DNA from: an uncultured Roseovarius sp.
Lineage (GTDB): Bacteria; Pseudomonadota; Alphaproteobacteria; Rhodobacterales; Rhodobacteraceae
Assembly: GCF_947259555.1 (NCBI RefSeq)
Contig: NZ_CAMYMD010000100.1
Coordinates: 83,361-147,360, forward strand
Direction: 5' to 3'
DNA: 64,000 nucleotides
Part shown: piece after piece, positions 8,375-17,914 of the stretch
Layout: each line of letters starts with the position of its first letter
How positions within the stretch are numbered: position 1 is the first letter of the stretch
The notes under the pieces: generated by a model
Told to the model about the DNA's origin: nothing
Seen by the model: only the letters and a program-made list of their open reading frames with translations
Database searches by the model: none
Made by a program: the position numbers and the translations under genes

Positions 8375-9481
8375 TCATGCCGCAAACCGGGTGATCGCAA
8401 AATCCTCTAGCGGGGTAGCGCAATGCCCCGTGGCGATCAGTTCGGCCATGGCATCCCCCACGCCGGGACCCAATTGAAAACCGTGTCCGCAGAACCCGAA
8501 GGCGTGAAACAATCCCGGAGTTGTGCCCGAGGGGCCAATCACCGGCAGGGTGTCGGCCACGTAACCTTCGCAGCCTGACCATTGCCGGATTACGGCCGCA
8601 TCTGCCAATGCCGGAACCAGCCTCAGAACGGCCGCCACCTGAGCAGGCAAACACGTCGGATCGGCACGCGCGAAACCGGGATCAGGTGCCACGGGAATAC
8701 GCGAAACGGCTCCGCCAAATACCACATTGCCGCGTTCGACCTGCCGCAAATAGGCGCCGTGCGCTCGGGTCCAGACACCAACCACAGGTGCAATGCGATA
8801 GGGCAATGGCTCTGTCACGGCCATTTGCGGCCCCCACGTGCTCAGGGGTACATCCTCGCCGAACCGCGCCGCCACGTCCCGCCCCCACGCACCCGCACAA
8901 TTCAACAGAACCGCCGCTCTATGGAGGCCCTTCGTCGTCTCCACCACAAACCCCGCCTCGCTATGGCCGATCTTCAAGACCGGGGCTTGGTCTATGATGC
9001 AGGCCCCCGCACGCGCCGCCGCATCGGCAAAGGCAGGCGCCACCAGCCGCGGGTTGGCCGATCCGTCGTTCGGCGAGAAGGACGCGGCGATGGCATCCGG
9101 TCCAAGCCCCGGAAAGCGGTTGCGGAGGTCGTCTGGCCCAAGCTCTTCAAGCGTCAGGTCCTGAGCCGATGCCGCGCGCGCATAACTGCGCATGTCTTCC
9201 AACCCGTCGGCGTCGAAAATCAACCGCAGATGTCCCGTCGCGCGAAACTCCACATCGCGGTCCAGCAACGTCTGCGCCTCGTTCCAGATCGCAAGAGACC
9301 GGGCCGCCAGAGGCAGTTGCGCCAAATGCCGCCCACTTCGCCGGATGTTGCCAAAGGACGCCACGGTCGCACCTGCGCCGATCCGGCGGCGCTCGATCAG
9401 CGTCACCCGGGCACCCCGGCGCGCCAGAAACAAAGCCGAGGCCGTTCCCATCAGACCGCCACCAAGAACGATCACATCCAT
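8375..9481 (-). CDS. FAD-dependent oxidoreductase, HcnC/OoxB-like beta chain
   Basis: A 368-residue DAO-fold flavoprotein: MDVIVLGGGLMGTASALFLARRG at the N-terminus and GFCGHGFQLGPGVGDAMAEL near the C-terminus. It fits the catalytic beta chains of opine oxidase, hydrogen cyanide synthase and D-hydroxyproline dehydrogenase, which pair with an HcnB-like alpha chain and a small 2Fe-2S gamma chain. Both partners are encoded at 14609-16305. ATGs at 9481, 9517 and 9562 are in frame. The first is preferred because AAGGGG lies just before it and the protein then starts directly at the FAD fold; 9562 would place the start inside an operator. It is transcribed away from the LysR gene. Confidence 0.8.
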   Translation of the reverse strand: MDVIVLGGGLMGTASALFLARRGARVTLIERRRIGAGATVASFGNIRRSGRHLAQLPLAARSLAIWNEAQTLLDRDVEFRATGHLRLIFDADGLEDMRSYARAASAQDLTLEELGPDDLRNRFPGLGPDAIAASFSPNDGSANPRLVAPAFADAAARAGACIIDQAPVLKIGHSEAGFVVETTKGLHRAAVLLNCAGAWGRDVAARFGEDVPLSTWGPQMAVTEPLPYRIAPVVGVWTRAHGAYLRQVERGNVVFGGAVSRIPVAPDPGFARADPTCLPAQVAAVLRLVPALADAAVIRQWSGCEGYVADTLPVIGPSGTTPGLFHAFGFCGHGFQLGPGVGDAMAELIATGHCATPLEDFAITRFAA

Positions 9482-9564
9482 GCCATCTTGCCCCTTTGAC
9501 AAAGGAATTTCTGCCATCAGACATCGCAACTCCACTTGTGTCAAAGACGGGAAACGTGACACCC

Positions 9565-9581
9565 TATAAGCCTAACCTATA
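9565..9581. promoter_or_regulatory. LysR-type operator, copy 1, between divergent genes
   Basis: TATAAGCCTAACCTATA is the core of an inverted repeat CCCTATA / TATAGGG at 9562-9584 with a 9-base centre. It matches 13 of 17 positions with the site at 10473-10489. It lies immediately upstream of the LysR ribosome site and upstream of the divergent beta-chain gene, the standard place for a LysR autoregulatory box. Confidence 0.65.
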
Positions 9582-9592
9582 GGGAGACAGTG

Positions 9593-10477
9593 ATGCGCGC
9601 GCGCCAGCTTGAGGTCTTTACCGCTGTGATGCGGGCCGGAACCGTGACCGGAGCCGCGCGTCTGCTCAATATATCGCAGCCCGCGCTCAGTCAGATTCTC
9701 ATTCACACAGAGGCGCAACTGGGATTTCATCTGTTTGATCGTGAAAAAGGCAGACTGCGCCCAACACCAGAGGCCTATGAGCTTTACCCCGAGGCCGAGC
9801 GTCTGTTTGCAGGCCTTGAAGGGCTCCGTCGCAAAACCTCGGATCTGCGCCTTGGCCGGGCCGGATTGGTGCGGATCGCGGCCTCTCCCCCGCCCGGCAT
9901 GTCGCTGCTGCCGCGCGCCCTCAGAACATTCCGCGCAGAACATCCGGATGTCGTTCTGAGGACGCATGTCGCCCCGCTTGCCGCCATGGTGGATCTTCTG
10001 CGCACGGGCGATGCCTCCATGGCCTTGGCGCTCGATGATGATCTGCCCCCGGATATCGCCGTGGAACACATCGGAACCACGAGCTTTTGTTGCCTTCTAC
10101 CCGAAGATCACGTGCTGACAGACGCCGACACGCTGGATTTCTCAGATCTGGATGGCGAAACCATCATCTCTTATCGCAGCCAGACCCGGCCGCATGACGA
10201 GCTGGACATGGCCCTGCGTCGGCGCGGCGGTATTTTTGCCCCACAGATCGAAATTGACAGCTCAATATCTGCGGCTGGCTTCGTGCGCGCGGGGTTGGGC
10301 GTGGCGTTGGTGGATGCGCTTTTGCCGTGGGCGCAGTTTCCCGGCATTGTGGCGCGCCCCCTGACAGACACGCCAAGCTTGCCGGTTTCCCTGCTGACGG
10401 CACGGGGCAAAACGCTTTCGCGCGCCGAAGAGGCCATGCGAAACCTGTTGCACGCCACTCCCCTCATCGAGACATAA
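9593..10477 (+). CDS. LysR-family transcriptional regulator
   Basis: A 294-residue regulator. The N-terminal helix-turn-helix is MRARQLEVFTAVMRAGTVTGAARLLNISQPALSQILIHTE, and the rest is a two-lobe effector domain. The ATG at 9593 is 6 bases after AGGGAG; a GTG at 9590 is possible but too close. The regulator sits between the beta-chain gene (divergent) and the hyuA operon (same strand). Matching palindromes lie on both sides of its gene, so it probably controls both and itself. The inducer is unknown. Confidence 0.9.
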   Translation: MRARQLEVFTAVMRAGTVTGAARLLNISQPALSQILIHTEAQLGFHLFDREKGRLRPTPEAYELYPEAERLFAGLEGLRRKTSDLRLGRAGLVRIAASPPPGMSLLPRALRTFRAEHPDVVLRTHVAPLAAMVDLLRTGDASMALALDDDLPPDIAVEHIGTTSFCCLLPEDHVLTDADTLDFSDLDGETIISYRSQTRPHDELDMALRRRGGIFAPQIEIDSSISAAGFVRAGLGVALVDALLPWAQFPGIVARPLTDTPSLPVSLLTARGKTLSRAEEAMRNLLHATPLIET

Positions 10478-10489
10478 GCCCAACTTATG
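10473..10489. promoter_or_regulatory. LysR-type operator, copy 2, upstream of the hyuA operon
   Basis: CATAAGCCCAACTTATG is a 6-bp inverted repeat with a 5-base centre that shares ATAAGCC-AAC-TAT with the site at 9565-9581. It overlaps the TAA stop of the LysR gene (10475-10477) and lies about 80 bases before the hyuA start, a suitable position for an activator. Confidence 0.6.
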
Positions 10490-10570
10490 TTCTTCCGCGC
10501 GATCCGTCTTGGACGCGCGCCGCTGAATCTGGTCGAGTTTCGGAAACCCACCGGAAAGGACCGAAAAGAG

Positions 10571-12622
10571 ATGGACGGCAACATTGCTCCTGCGGACTGG
10601 AAGATCGGTGTCGATATTGGCGGCACGTTCATGGATTTTTGCGCATTGGACACCCGCAGCGGCCACATCGCGTCGCTCAAGGTGCTGACCACCCCCGAGG
10701 ATCCGGGAGCCGAATTGCTGACCGGCCTCGACTTGCTGGCTGAGCGTGAAGGGCTCGATCCGGCAAGCGTGACCCGCTTTGTGCATGGCACCACGGTGGG
10801 GATCAACACCATCCTGCAACGCAAGGGCGCGCAGCTGGCTTTGATCACCAACAAAGGCTTTGAGGACGTGATCGAACTCGCACGCCTGGGAATGCCCGAG
10901 ATGTATTCGCTTTTCTGTCACAGGGCAGAGCCGCTCATTCCGCGTGACCGTGTCTTTGGCATCCCCGCACGACTGCGCGCAGACGGCAGCGAGCCGCTTG
11001 CCCCGACGCGCGAGGCGGTGCGCGATGCCGTGAGGCAGGCGCGACACGGCGGGGCTGACGGCATTGTCGTGTCGTTTCTGCACAGCTGGCGCAACGGTAC
11101 GCAAGAAGCCACGGTCAAGGCGATGGTCGAGATCGAGGCTCCCGATCTTTTTGTGTTCACCTCTTCCGAGGTGTGGCCGGTCATCCGCGAATACGAGCGC
11201 AGTTCCACCGCGATCCTCAACGGCTATGTGCATCCCCGCGTCGCCGGTTACCTTTCCGCGCTTGAGGGGCGGCTGGCCGACCGGGGCGTGCCCGCGCGCG
11301 CCTTGCTGACCAAATCGAATGGCGGCCTGATGAGCGCGCATGAAGGACGGCGGGATTGTGTGTCGATGCTGCTGTCGGGCACGGCTTCGGGCGTGATGGG
11401 TGCGGCATGGCTGGCGCGACAAGCCGGTGAATCGCATGTTCTGACCCTTGATATCGGGGGCACCTCGGCGGATTTCGCGCTTATCGTCGACGGCGCGGTG
11501 CAATTCGGAACCGATGAGCGGATCGGCGACTTTCCCCTGCATATTCCCTCGGTCTCGGTCAGTTCCATCGCCATCGGCGGCGGCTCGATCGCCAGCGTCG
11601 ACAGTCACGGCGTGCTGCGCGTCGGGCCCGACTCGGCAGGCTCCAATCCCGGACCGGCCTGCTATGGGCGCGGAGGCACAGCGCCCACCGTGACCGACGC
11701 GATGGCCGTCTGCGGTTGGCTGGGACAGGCCGAGATGGCCTATGGTCAGCTCGACATCGACCGCGATCTTGCCCGCGACGCAGTGGAGCGGATCGCCGGG
11801 CCAATGGGCCGCAGCGTGGAGGAAACCGCGCAGGCCATTCTCGATATCGCCGTCTCCGAATTGTTCGTGGAGGTCGAAAAACTGGGCTCACGTGCGGGTG
11901 TCGATTTGCGCGACTATGCGCTCATGCCCTTCGGTGGCGGCGGGCCGATGTTGGGGGCATTCCTCGCACGTGAACTTGGCATAGCGCGCGTTCTGGCGCC
12001 GCGCAGGCCCGGTGTGGTGTCCGCGCTTGGCGGATTGGTGGCAGACATGCGGGGTGATTTCCTTCGGACCGTTTTCACCAATCTTGACGCCAACGCACCC
12101 GAGCAACTTCGCAGCGCACTCGCGGATTTGCGGGCTGAGGGACAAGCATGGTTGAAGACCCAAGGCCATGACGGCCCGGCGCAAATCCGGCTTTCGGCTG
12201 ACATGCGCTATGCCGGGCAAAGTTATGAAATCGAAACGGCGCTGGAGCCGGATTGGCTCTCTGATCCTGACCGGGTGGCGGCGGCCTTTCACCAGACACA
12301 TCGCCAGATCTACGACTTTGACGACCTGGACGGCGCCATCGAGATTGTGAACCTGAGGCTATCGGCGATCGGTGTCACGCCCAAGCCGGACTTTGCCGTG
12401 ACGAACACCGACGCCGCCACAGCCACGCCCGCCCGATATGTGCAGATCCAACTGAACGGTGCGCAGGACATTCCGCTCTATGAGCGCGCCGGTCTCACGC
12501 CCGGCGCCGCGTTCGTCGGACCCGCCGTAGTCTGTCAGGAAGACACCACGCTTGCCATCCCGGATGGTGCAAAGGCGCGGGTAGATCGGCACCTCAACAT
12601 CCATCTCGAATTCGCGGAGTGA
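10571..12622 (+). CDS. hyuA: Hydantoinase/oxoprolinase subunit A (N-methylhydantoinase A type)
   Basis: A 683-residue cytoplasmic subunit. The ATPase fold shows the phosphate-binding motif WKIGVDIGGTFMDFCALD near residue 12, then HGTTVGINTILQRKGA and the second motif LDIGGTSADFAL. Enzymes of this family open hydantoins, 5-oxoproline or related rings with ATP, or carboxylate ketones, acting with HyuB. The frame extends upstream to 10487, but the ATG at 10571 is preceded by AAGGA and AAAAGAG and starts at the conserved domain. The gene opens a tight operon with hyuB, a 2Fe-2S gene and an alpha-chain flavoprotein. The substrate is not readable from sequence. Confidence 0.88.
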   Translation: MDGNIAPADWKIGVDIGGTFMDFCALDTRSGHIASLKVLTTPEDPGAELLTGLDLLAEREGLDPASVTRFVHGTTVGINTILQRKGAQLALITNKGFEDVIELARLGMPEMYSLFCHRAEPLIPRDRVFGIPARLRADGSEPLAPTREAVRDAVRQARHGGADGIVVSFLHSWRNGTQEATVKAMVEIEAPDLFVFTSSEVWPVIREYERSSTAILNGYVHPRVAGYLSALEGRLADRGVPARALLTKSNGGLMSAHEGRRDCVSMLLSGTASGVMGAAWLARQAGESHVLTLDIGGTSADFALIVDGAVQFGTDERIGDFPLHIPSVSVSSIAIGGGSIASVDSHGVLRVGPDSAGSNPGPACYGRGGTAPTVTDAMAVCGWLGQAEMAYGQLDIDRDLARDAVERIAGPMGRSVEETAQAILDIAVSELFVEVEKLGSRAGVDLRDYALMPFGGGGPMLGAFLARELGIARVLAPRRPGVVSALGGLVADMRGDFLRTVFTNLDANAPEQLRSALADLRAEGQAWLKTQGHDGPAQIRLSADMRYAGQSYEIETALEPDWLSDPDRVAAAFHQTHRQIYDFDDLDGAIEIVNLRLSAIGVTPKPDFAVTNTDAATATPARYVQIQLNGAQDIPLYERAGLTPGAAFVGPAVVCQEDTTLAIPDGAKARVDRHLNIHLEFAE

Positions 12623-12626
12623 TCCC

Positions 12627-14612
12627 ATGTCTGACAAGATGACCCTTCAGGTTCTGGCCAACCACGCCCGCGCGGCTGCCGAGAACATGGCGCACACACT
12701 GCATCGCACGGCGCATTCCGCCTTCGTCAAGGAGACACAGGATTTCACTGTGATGCTGATGGACCGGGACGGCGACACCTTTGCCGTGCCGATGGATCTG
12801 GGCGCGACCTGGTATCCGGGCCTGACCTATGGGCGCGCCATTGCAATGGTCGAGGATTACCGGCCCGGCGACGTGGCCTTTACCAACGATCCCTATTCCG
12901 GCCATGTCGCCACGCATGCGCCTGACACCCACCTGTGGAAACCGGTCTTTCACGAGGGTGAGATCGTGGCCTGGACCGGAGGCCATATCCACAACACCGA
13001 TATGGGCGGCGCGGTGCCTGCCTCTCTGTCGCGCTCGCTCACCGAAATTCACCAGGAAGGCGTGCGGTTCCCTCCGATGAAACTGGTCAATGAAGGCGTG
13101 TTTGACGCCCCGATCCTGCGCATCATGGAGACCAACGTGCGGAAACCCGGTTTGAACATCGGCGACATCAAGGCGCTGGTTGGCGCGCTGAACACCGGTG
13201 AACGCAAGGTTCATGCGATGCTGGCGCGATTTGGCGGCCAGGGCTTCCTGTCCGGGGTCGCGGCGCTCAAGGATCAGGCCGAAGCGCAGGCCCGCGAGAT
13301 TTTGCGTGGCATTCCCGATGGCGACTACAGCTTTGCCGATTTTGCCGACGAGGACAGCGATTTCGCCAACCCCTGCCGTCTGCATCTGACCCTGCGCATT
13401 CGGGGCGACAGCGCGGAGCTGGATTTTACCGGCTCCGACCCACAGCTTGGCTCATCGCTCAATGTTCCCTCTGGCGGCGATCCGCGCCATACCATTCTGT
13501 TGGTCGGGGTCTACTATGTGCTTTACACGCTCAATCCGCGGCTTTTGCTGAATACCGGGCTGACGCGGCCTTTCACCTGTATCGCGCCCGAGGGCACGGT
13601 GCTCAACCCGGTCGCGCCAGCCGCCGTGGGGATGCGGTCGCTGACCTGCGCGCGGCTGCGCTCGGTGATCTTTGGCGCATTCAGCCAGGCCATACCCGAG
13701 CGGATGCCCGCCGCCCCCGCAGGCAACAATTGCATCGTGAATGTCATGACGCATGATGAGCGCAGCGGACAAAAGGTCATCGCGGCGGTCAATCCGGTGG
13801 TCGGTGGTGGCGGCGGCATGCCGCATCGCGACGGCACCAACGGCTCGGGCGCGGATGCCGCCTATCTCAAGAACACCCCCATCGAGATCACCGAAACCGA
13901 GGTGCCGGTCGAGTTCGTCAAATACGGTCTCGCACGTGACAGCGGCGGGGCCGGGCGCTGGCGGGGGGGGCTGGCCACGGAAATGGCGTTTCGCGTTTTC
14001 GCCCCGGATACGCGCATCACTGCCCGCAACCGCGACCGCTCGCGCTTTCGCCCCTGGGGCGTCCTGGGCGGGCGCGCGGCGGGGCTGGCGGAAATGGTGA
14101 TCAATCCCGACACACCGGAGGCGCGCCGCCTGGGCAGCGCCGACACAGCCATATTGCAGCCAGGAGATGTGCTGTCCATCCGCTCGGCGGGCGGTGGCGG
14201 GCGCGGCAACCCGATGCGCCGCGAGACATGGCGCGTCGCCCGGGATGTGGCGCGCGGTCATGTCTCGGAAGAGGCCGCACGCGACGCCTATGGTGTGGTG
14301 ATCCACAACGGCGTGGTCGATGAACCTGCAAGCGCCAATTTGCGCGCCGTCGCGCTCCCGCACACCGCGCATTTCCATTTCGGACCAGAGCGCGACGGTT
14401 TTGAGGCGCAATGGAGTGACGCCGCCTACGCCCTGCTGACCGATATACTGACGGCCCTGCCCGTGCACTGGCGCTTTTTCGTCAAGACCGAAATCTTTCG
14501 TCGGATGGCTGAACGAGCCGGGGCCGAAGGCGTCCGTGTCGCCTATGCCGAAACCCGCACGCGATTTCCCGAAATTCCGCAGCCGCACGCGCATGCGGAG
14601 GCCGCGGAATGA
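12627..14612 (+). CDS. hyuB: Hydantoinase/oxoprolinase subunit B
   Basis: A 661-residue partner of HyuA. It starts at the family motif LQVLANHARAAAENMAHTLHRTAHSAFVKETQDF and has the FTNDPYSGHVATHAPDTHL and GGHIHNTDMGG stretches that line the HyuB active site, where metal ligands usually lie. The long C-terminal part holds GGGGGMPHRDGTNGSG. It begins four bases after hyuA, with the ribosome site GGAG inside the hyuA end, and its stop overlaps the next gene as ATGA. About 100 residues beyond typical HyuB length lie at the C-terminus (after about residue 560) and look like an added helical domain. Confidence 0.87.
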   Translation: MSDKMTLQVLANHARAAAENMAHTLHRTAHSAFVKETQDFTVMLMDRDGDTFAVPMDLGATWYPGLTYGRAIAMVEDYRPGDVAFTNDPYSGHVATHAPDTHLWKPVFHEGEIVAWTGGHIHNTDMGGAVPASLSRSLTEIHQEGVRFPPMKLVNEGVFDAPILRIMETNVRKPGLNIGDIKALVGALNTGERKVHAMLARFGGQGFLSGVAALKDQAEAQAREILRGIPDGDYSFADFADEDSDFANPCRLHLTLRIRGDSAELDFTGSDPQLGSSLNVPSGGDPRHTILLVGVYYVLYTLNPRLLLNTGLTRPFTCIAPEGTVLNPVAPAAVGMRSLTCARLRSVIFGAFSQAIPERMPAAPAGNNCIVNVMTHDERSGQKVIAAVNPVVGGGGGMPHRDGTNGSGADAAYLKNTPIEITETEVPVEFVKYGLARDSGGAGRWRGGLATEMAFRVFAPDTRITARNRDRSRFRPWGVLGGRAAGLAEMVINPDTPEARRLGSADTAILQPGDVLSIRSAGGGGRGNPMRRETWRVARDVARGHVSEEAARDAYGVVIHNGVVDEPASANLRAVALPHTAHFHFGPERDGFEAQWSDAAYALLTDILTALPVHWRFFVKTEIFRRMAERAGAEGVRVAYAETRTRFPEIPQPHAHAEAAE

Positions 14613-14935
14613 GGGGCAATGACCCGAGAACAGGCCGCGTACAGCGCCTGGCCGAGTTGGGACGCGCCAATTTGGCCTTTGAATTCGACGGCCGGGCCGT
14701 TTCGGGCCTCGCGGGAGACACGGTATTGACCGCTGTTCTGGCCACATTCCCGGATCTGCGCGCGGCAGAATTCGGCCCGGAGCGGCGCGCCGGATTCTGC
14801 CTGATGGGAGCCTGTCAGGATTGCTGGCTGTGGCAAGAAGACGGGCCTCGCGTGCGGGCTTGCTCAACCCCCTTGCGCACCGGGATGCGACTACGTTCCA
14901 CCCCGCCCGACGGCTGGCCGGGTGCCTTGCAATGA
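14609..14935 (+). CDS. Small 2Fe-2S protein, HcnA/gamma-chain type
   Basis: A 108-residue ferredoxin-like subunit. The cluster motif is C-x4-C-x2-C in GFCLMGACQDC followed 13 residues later by the fourth Cys in VRAC, as in the small iron-sulfur chains of opine oxidase, HCN synthase and the N-terminus of sarcosine oxidase alpha. It should relay electrons from the flavin chain to a respiratory acceptor. ATGA overlaps with hyuB before it and the alpha chain after it show strict translational coupling. Confidence 0.85.
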   Translation: MRGNDPRTGRVQRLAELGRANLAFEFDGRAVSGLAGDTVLTAVLATFPDLRAAEFGPERRAGFCLMGACQDCWLWQEDGPRVRACSTPLRTGMRLRSTPPDGWPGALQ

Positions 14936-16305
14936 CCCACGTTCTCATTGTTGGCGCGGGCCCTGCGGGCATCCGCGCCGCTGAGACGCTCGTCGCAGCC
15001 GGGCTCTGTCCGACCGTGGTGGACGAAGGATCGCGGGCCGGGGGGCAGATATATCGCCGACCGCCCGAGGGCTTTGCCCGTCCGCCGCGCACGCTCTACG
15101 GGTCCGAGGCTGACAAGGCCACGCGATTGCACGATGTCTTTGACGGGCTCGTTCGGGACCGGCGGATCGCGTATCACCCTGAGACGAGCGTCCTGGGTCT
15201 GCATGACGGGCTCGCGCAGGTCTTGGGCCCCGCCGGTGTGACATCCCTCCCCTATGATCACCTGATCATTGCCACCGGAGCAACGGACCGGCTGGCCCCC
15301 GTGCCCGGTTGGCAGGTGGCAGGCGTCTACAGCCTTGGCGCCGCACAGATCGCGCTCAAAGCGCAAGGTGTGGCGCTTGGGCGGCGTCTTGTTCTGGCGG
15401 GCTCTGGTCCCCTTTTGACGCTCGTCGCGGCGCAACTTCTCGACGCCGGGGCCGAAGTGGCCGCCGTGCTCGACACCGCCCCGTGGCATGCACAGCTATG
15501 GGGCGGCATGAGGATGGCGCTGGCGCGTCCTTTCGTGACACTGCGTGGCCTGCGACTACGCGCGCGTTTGGGTTCGCACTACCGCGCAGGTGTCACACTC
15601 ACGGCTATCGAAAGCGACGGTACCGGACCCAATGCGATCATCTGGCGCGACGCGCGCGGCCGGGTACAACGTACAGAGTGCGACACCGTGGCGCTTGGCT
15701 GGCATCTGCGGGCGGAGACGGTGCTGGCCGATCTGGCCGGCGCACGTTTTGCGTGGTCGGACACATGGGCGCAATGGCTTCCAGAAACGGACGAGACGGG
15801 CCGTGCCGGTGCCGGACTGTATCTCGCAGGTGACGGGATGTCCTTGCGCGGCGCCGACGGCGCGGAGATCGGCGGGCGGCTGGCGGCGCGCGCCTGTCTT
15901 GCCGATCTGGGATATCCGACCGATACCGTCGCCCAGAGACACGACCTGCGCCGCGCCCGGCGCATGCACCGCTTTGCCAAAGGTGTCGCCAAGGCGTTCC
16001 CATGGCCCTCACACATGGTCCGCGCCTTGCCAGACGATACGGTCCTGTGCCGGTGCGAGGGGATCACTGCCAGTGAATTGCGCGCCGCCCTGCACATGTC
16101 GGGGTGCGAGGCGAACCGCGCCAAATCTCTCAGCCGCGTCGGTATGGGGCGCTGTCAGGGGCGTTATTGCCAGGCTGCCGGGAGCGAAGTGATGGCGGCG
16201 GCGTGTGGCGCTCACCCGGCGCAGATGGGTCGCCTGCGGGCTCAGCCGCCCACGCGCCCTGTGACACTCGCCGCGCTCGCCGCCCGCACCGACACCCAAG
16301 ACTGA
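14932..16305 (+). CDS. FAD/NAD(P)-binding oxidoreductase, HcnB/OoxA-like alpha chain
   Basis: A 457-residue flavoprotein. It has an N-terminal dinucleotide motif THVLIVGAGPAGIRAAETL, a second one near LVLAGSGPLLTLVAAQLLDAG, and a C-terminal BFD-like 2Fe-2S domain with C-x-C in LCRCEG and C-x4-C in GRCQGRYC. This is the layout of opine oxidase and HCN synthase alpha chains. The ATG at 14932 overlaps the preceding TGA. The catalytic DAO-fold beta chain is not in this operon but lies divergently at 8375-9481. Cyanide synthase is unlikely in this catabolic context; oxidation of an opine, cyclic imino acid or secondary amine is the better guess. Confidence 0.85.
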   Translation: MTHVLIVGAGPAGIRAAETLVAAGLCPTVVDEGSRAGGQIYRRPPEGFARPPRTLYGSEADKATRLHDVFDGLVRDRRIAYHPETSVLGLHDGLAQVLGPAGVTSLPYDHLIIATGATDRLAPVPGWQVAGVYSLGAAQIALKAQGVALGRRLVLAGSGPLLTLVAAQLLDAGAEVAAVLDTAPWHAQLWGGMRMALARPFVTLRGLRLRARLGSHYRAGVTLTAIESDGTGPNAIIWRDARGRVQRTECDTVALGWHLRAETVLADLAGARFAWSDTWAQWLPETDETGRAGAGLYLAGDGMSLRGADGAEIGGRLAARACLADLGYPTDTVAQRHDLRRARRMHRFAKGVAKAFPWPSHMVRALPDDTVLCRCEGITASELRAALHMSGCEANRAKSLSRVGMGRCQGRYCQAAGSEVMAAACGAHPAQMGRLRAQPPTRPVTLAALAARTDTQD

Positions 16306-16427
16306 GCGGCACAATCTTCTGCGCCCGCAGCTGGCGCAGGCGGCGAAAAATGCCGCCATCTGCGCGCTTTCGGCAAATGCTGTCAGCGCAACCGCGCCAG
16401 ACTGAGCGCGACAGACACGAGGTTCTC

Positions 16428-17891
16428 ATGACATTTGCCTTCGATCCTTCCGGGCTGACTCTGCCTTTCGGTCACTACATCGGCGGCCGATACGTTTCCG
16501 CAAGTGAAGACATAGCCGTGAGCGCACCCTCAAACGGTGCCATTATGGGGGCCATCCCCCGGGCCGATGCCGCAATGGTGGACCGCGCAGTCGAGGCGGC
16601 GCGCACGGCCTTGCGAGGCTCTGGTTGGGGGCATGCCGCACCGCGCGAAAGACTACGCGCCCTGCACCGATGGGCCGATCTGATCGAGCAGGAGGCCGAG
16701 ACGCTGGCGCGGCTGGAGGCTGTCTGTTCGTCGCGCCCGGTCGCCGAGGTCATGGCCGGGGATATCCCTGTCACCGCCGAACAGATCCGCTTCTTCGCAG
16801 AGTTCGCGGACAAGGAATGCGATGCGCTCGCGCCCACGCCAGAAGGGCATCTGGGCATGATCACCTCCGAACCCTATGGCGTGGTGGGGGCTATAACGCC
16901 GTGGAATTTCCCGATTTCCATGGCCGGGTGGAAGCTTGGCCCGGCGCTCGCAGCCGGCAACGCGGTTGTTCTCAAGCCGTCGGAAATGACACCGTGGTCC
17001 GCGCTTTACATGGCCGAGCTTTCGGTGCGGGCGGGCCTGCCGGAAGGGTTGATAAACGTCGTCCTGGGGGACGGTCCCGGAACCGGCGCCGCGATCACCG
17101 GTCATCCCGGTATCGACAAGGTGTCCTTTACCGGATCAACCCGCGCCGGTGCCGCGATCATGGAGAATGTCGCCCGGTGCGGGATAAAGCCGATGACGCT
17201 GGAGCTTGGCGGCAAGAGCCCGATGGTCGTCTTTGGTGATGCCGATCTCGACCTTGTAGCAGAGTGTCTGGAACGCGGCATCTTGCCGAATGCGGGGCAG
17301 TTCTGCGTTGCGGGCTCGCGGATGATCGTAGCGCGGGAGAGTGCCGAGGCATTGGCAGAACGGCTGACCGAACGGTTCAACCGGCACGTCCCTGCCCCGA
17401 CATGGGCCGAGCGCCCCGGCTTCTGCCCGATCATTTCCGAAACGCAACTCTCGCGGATCGACAGCATTGTGCACGCCGCGCGCGACCACGGCGCCGAGAT
17501 CCTGTGCGGCGGCGCCCGGTTTGACCGGGAGGGCAGCTATTATCGCCCGACGCTGCTTGCCGGGGCGGCGCAGGACAACCCGGGCGTCACCGAAGAAATT
17601 TTCGGCCCTGTCGCCACGTTTCAGACCTTCGAGACCGAGGACGAGGCGATGGCATTGGCCGCGCACCCGACCTACGGGCTCTGCGCCGGGTTGTTTACCC
17701 GTGACCTTGCCCGCGCGCTTCGCCTGTCGCGCCGGATCGAGGCCGGTACGGTATGGATCAATCGCTATGGCCGCTCGCGCGACCACATCTTGCCAACCGG
17801 CGGCTGGAAAGCCAGCGGGGTCGGCAAGGATCTGGGACGCGAGGCCTATATTGCCAATCGCCGCACGAAAACCGTGCTGGCGACATTATGA
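16428..17891 (+). CDS. NAD(P)-dependent aldehyde dehydrogenase
   Basis: A 487-residue ALDH. The cofactor segment [33 protein letters not shown], the general base Glu259 in LELGGKSP and the nucleophile Cys293 in GQFCVAGSR are all present, so it should be active. The ATG at 16428 follows a CGAGG site; the open frame upstream has no conserved sequence. It lies 122 bases after the alpha chain and overlaps the next frame. It may oxidise the aldehyde released by the amine oxidase. Confidence 0.87.
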   Translation: MTFAFDPSGLTLPFGHYIGGRYVSASEDIAVSAPSNGAIMGAIPRADAAMVDRAVEAARTALRGSGWGHAAPRERLRALHRWADLIEQEAETLARLEAVCSSRPVAEVMAGDIPVTAEQIRFFAEFADKECDALAPTPEGHLGMITSEPYGVVGAITPWNFPISMAGWKLGPALAAGNAVVLKPSEMTPWSALYMAELSVRAGLPEGLINVVLGDGPGTGAAITGHPGIDKVSFTGSTRAGAAIMENVARCGIKPMTLELGGKSPMVVFGDADLDLVAECLERGILPNAGQFCVAGSRMIVARESAEALAERLTERFNRHVPAPTWAERPGFCPIISETQLSRIDSIVHAARDHGAEILCGGARFDREGSYYRPTLLAGAAQDNPGVTEEIFGPVATFQTFETEDEAMALAAHPTYGLCAGLFTRDLARALRLSRRIEAGTVWINRYGRSRDHILPTGGWKASGVGKDLGREAYIANRRTKTVLATL

Positions 17892-17914
17892 CGGACAGCT
17901 TTGAAGGGACCACC

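Noticed and set aside
6885..8654. 589-residue open frame on the minus strand across two flavoprotein genes
   Set aside because: It is antisense to two clear DAO-family genes and its peptide has no domain pattern; GC-rich third positions keep the opposite strand open.
14609..16305. Hydrogen cyanide synthase genes hcnA/hcnB
   Set aside because: The subunit architecture matches, but so do opine oxidase and hydroxyproline dehydrogenase; the hydantoinase, importer and dehydrogenase context favours catabolism.
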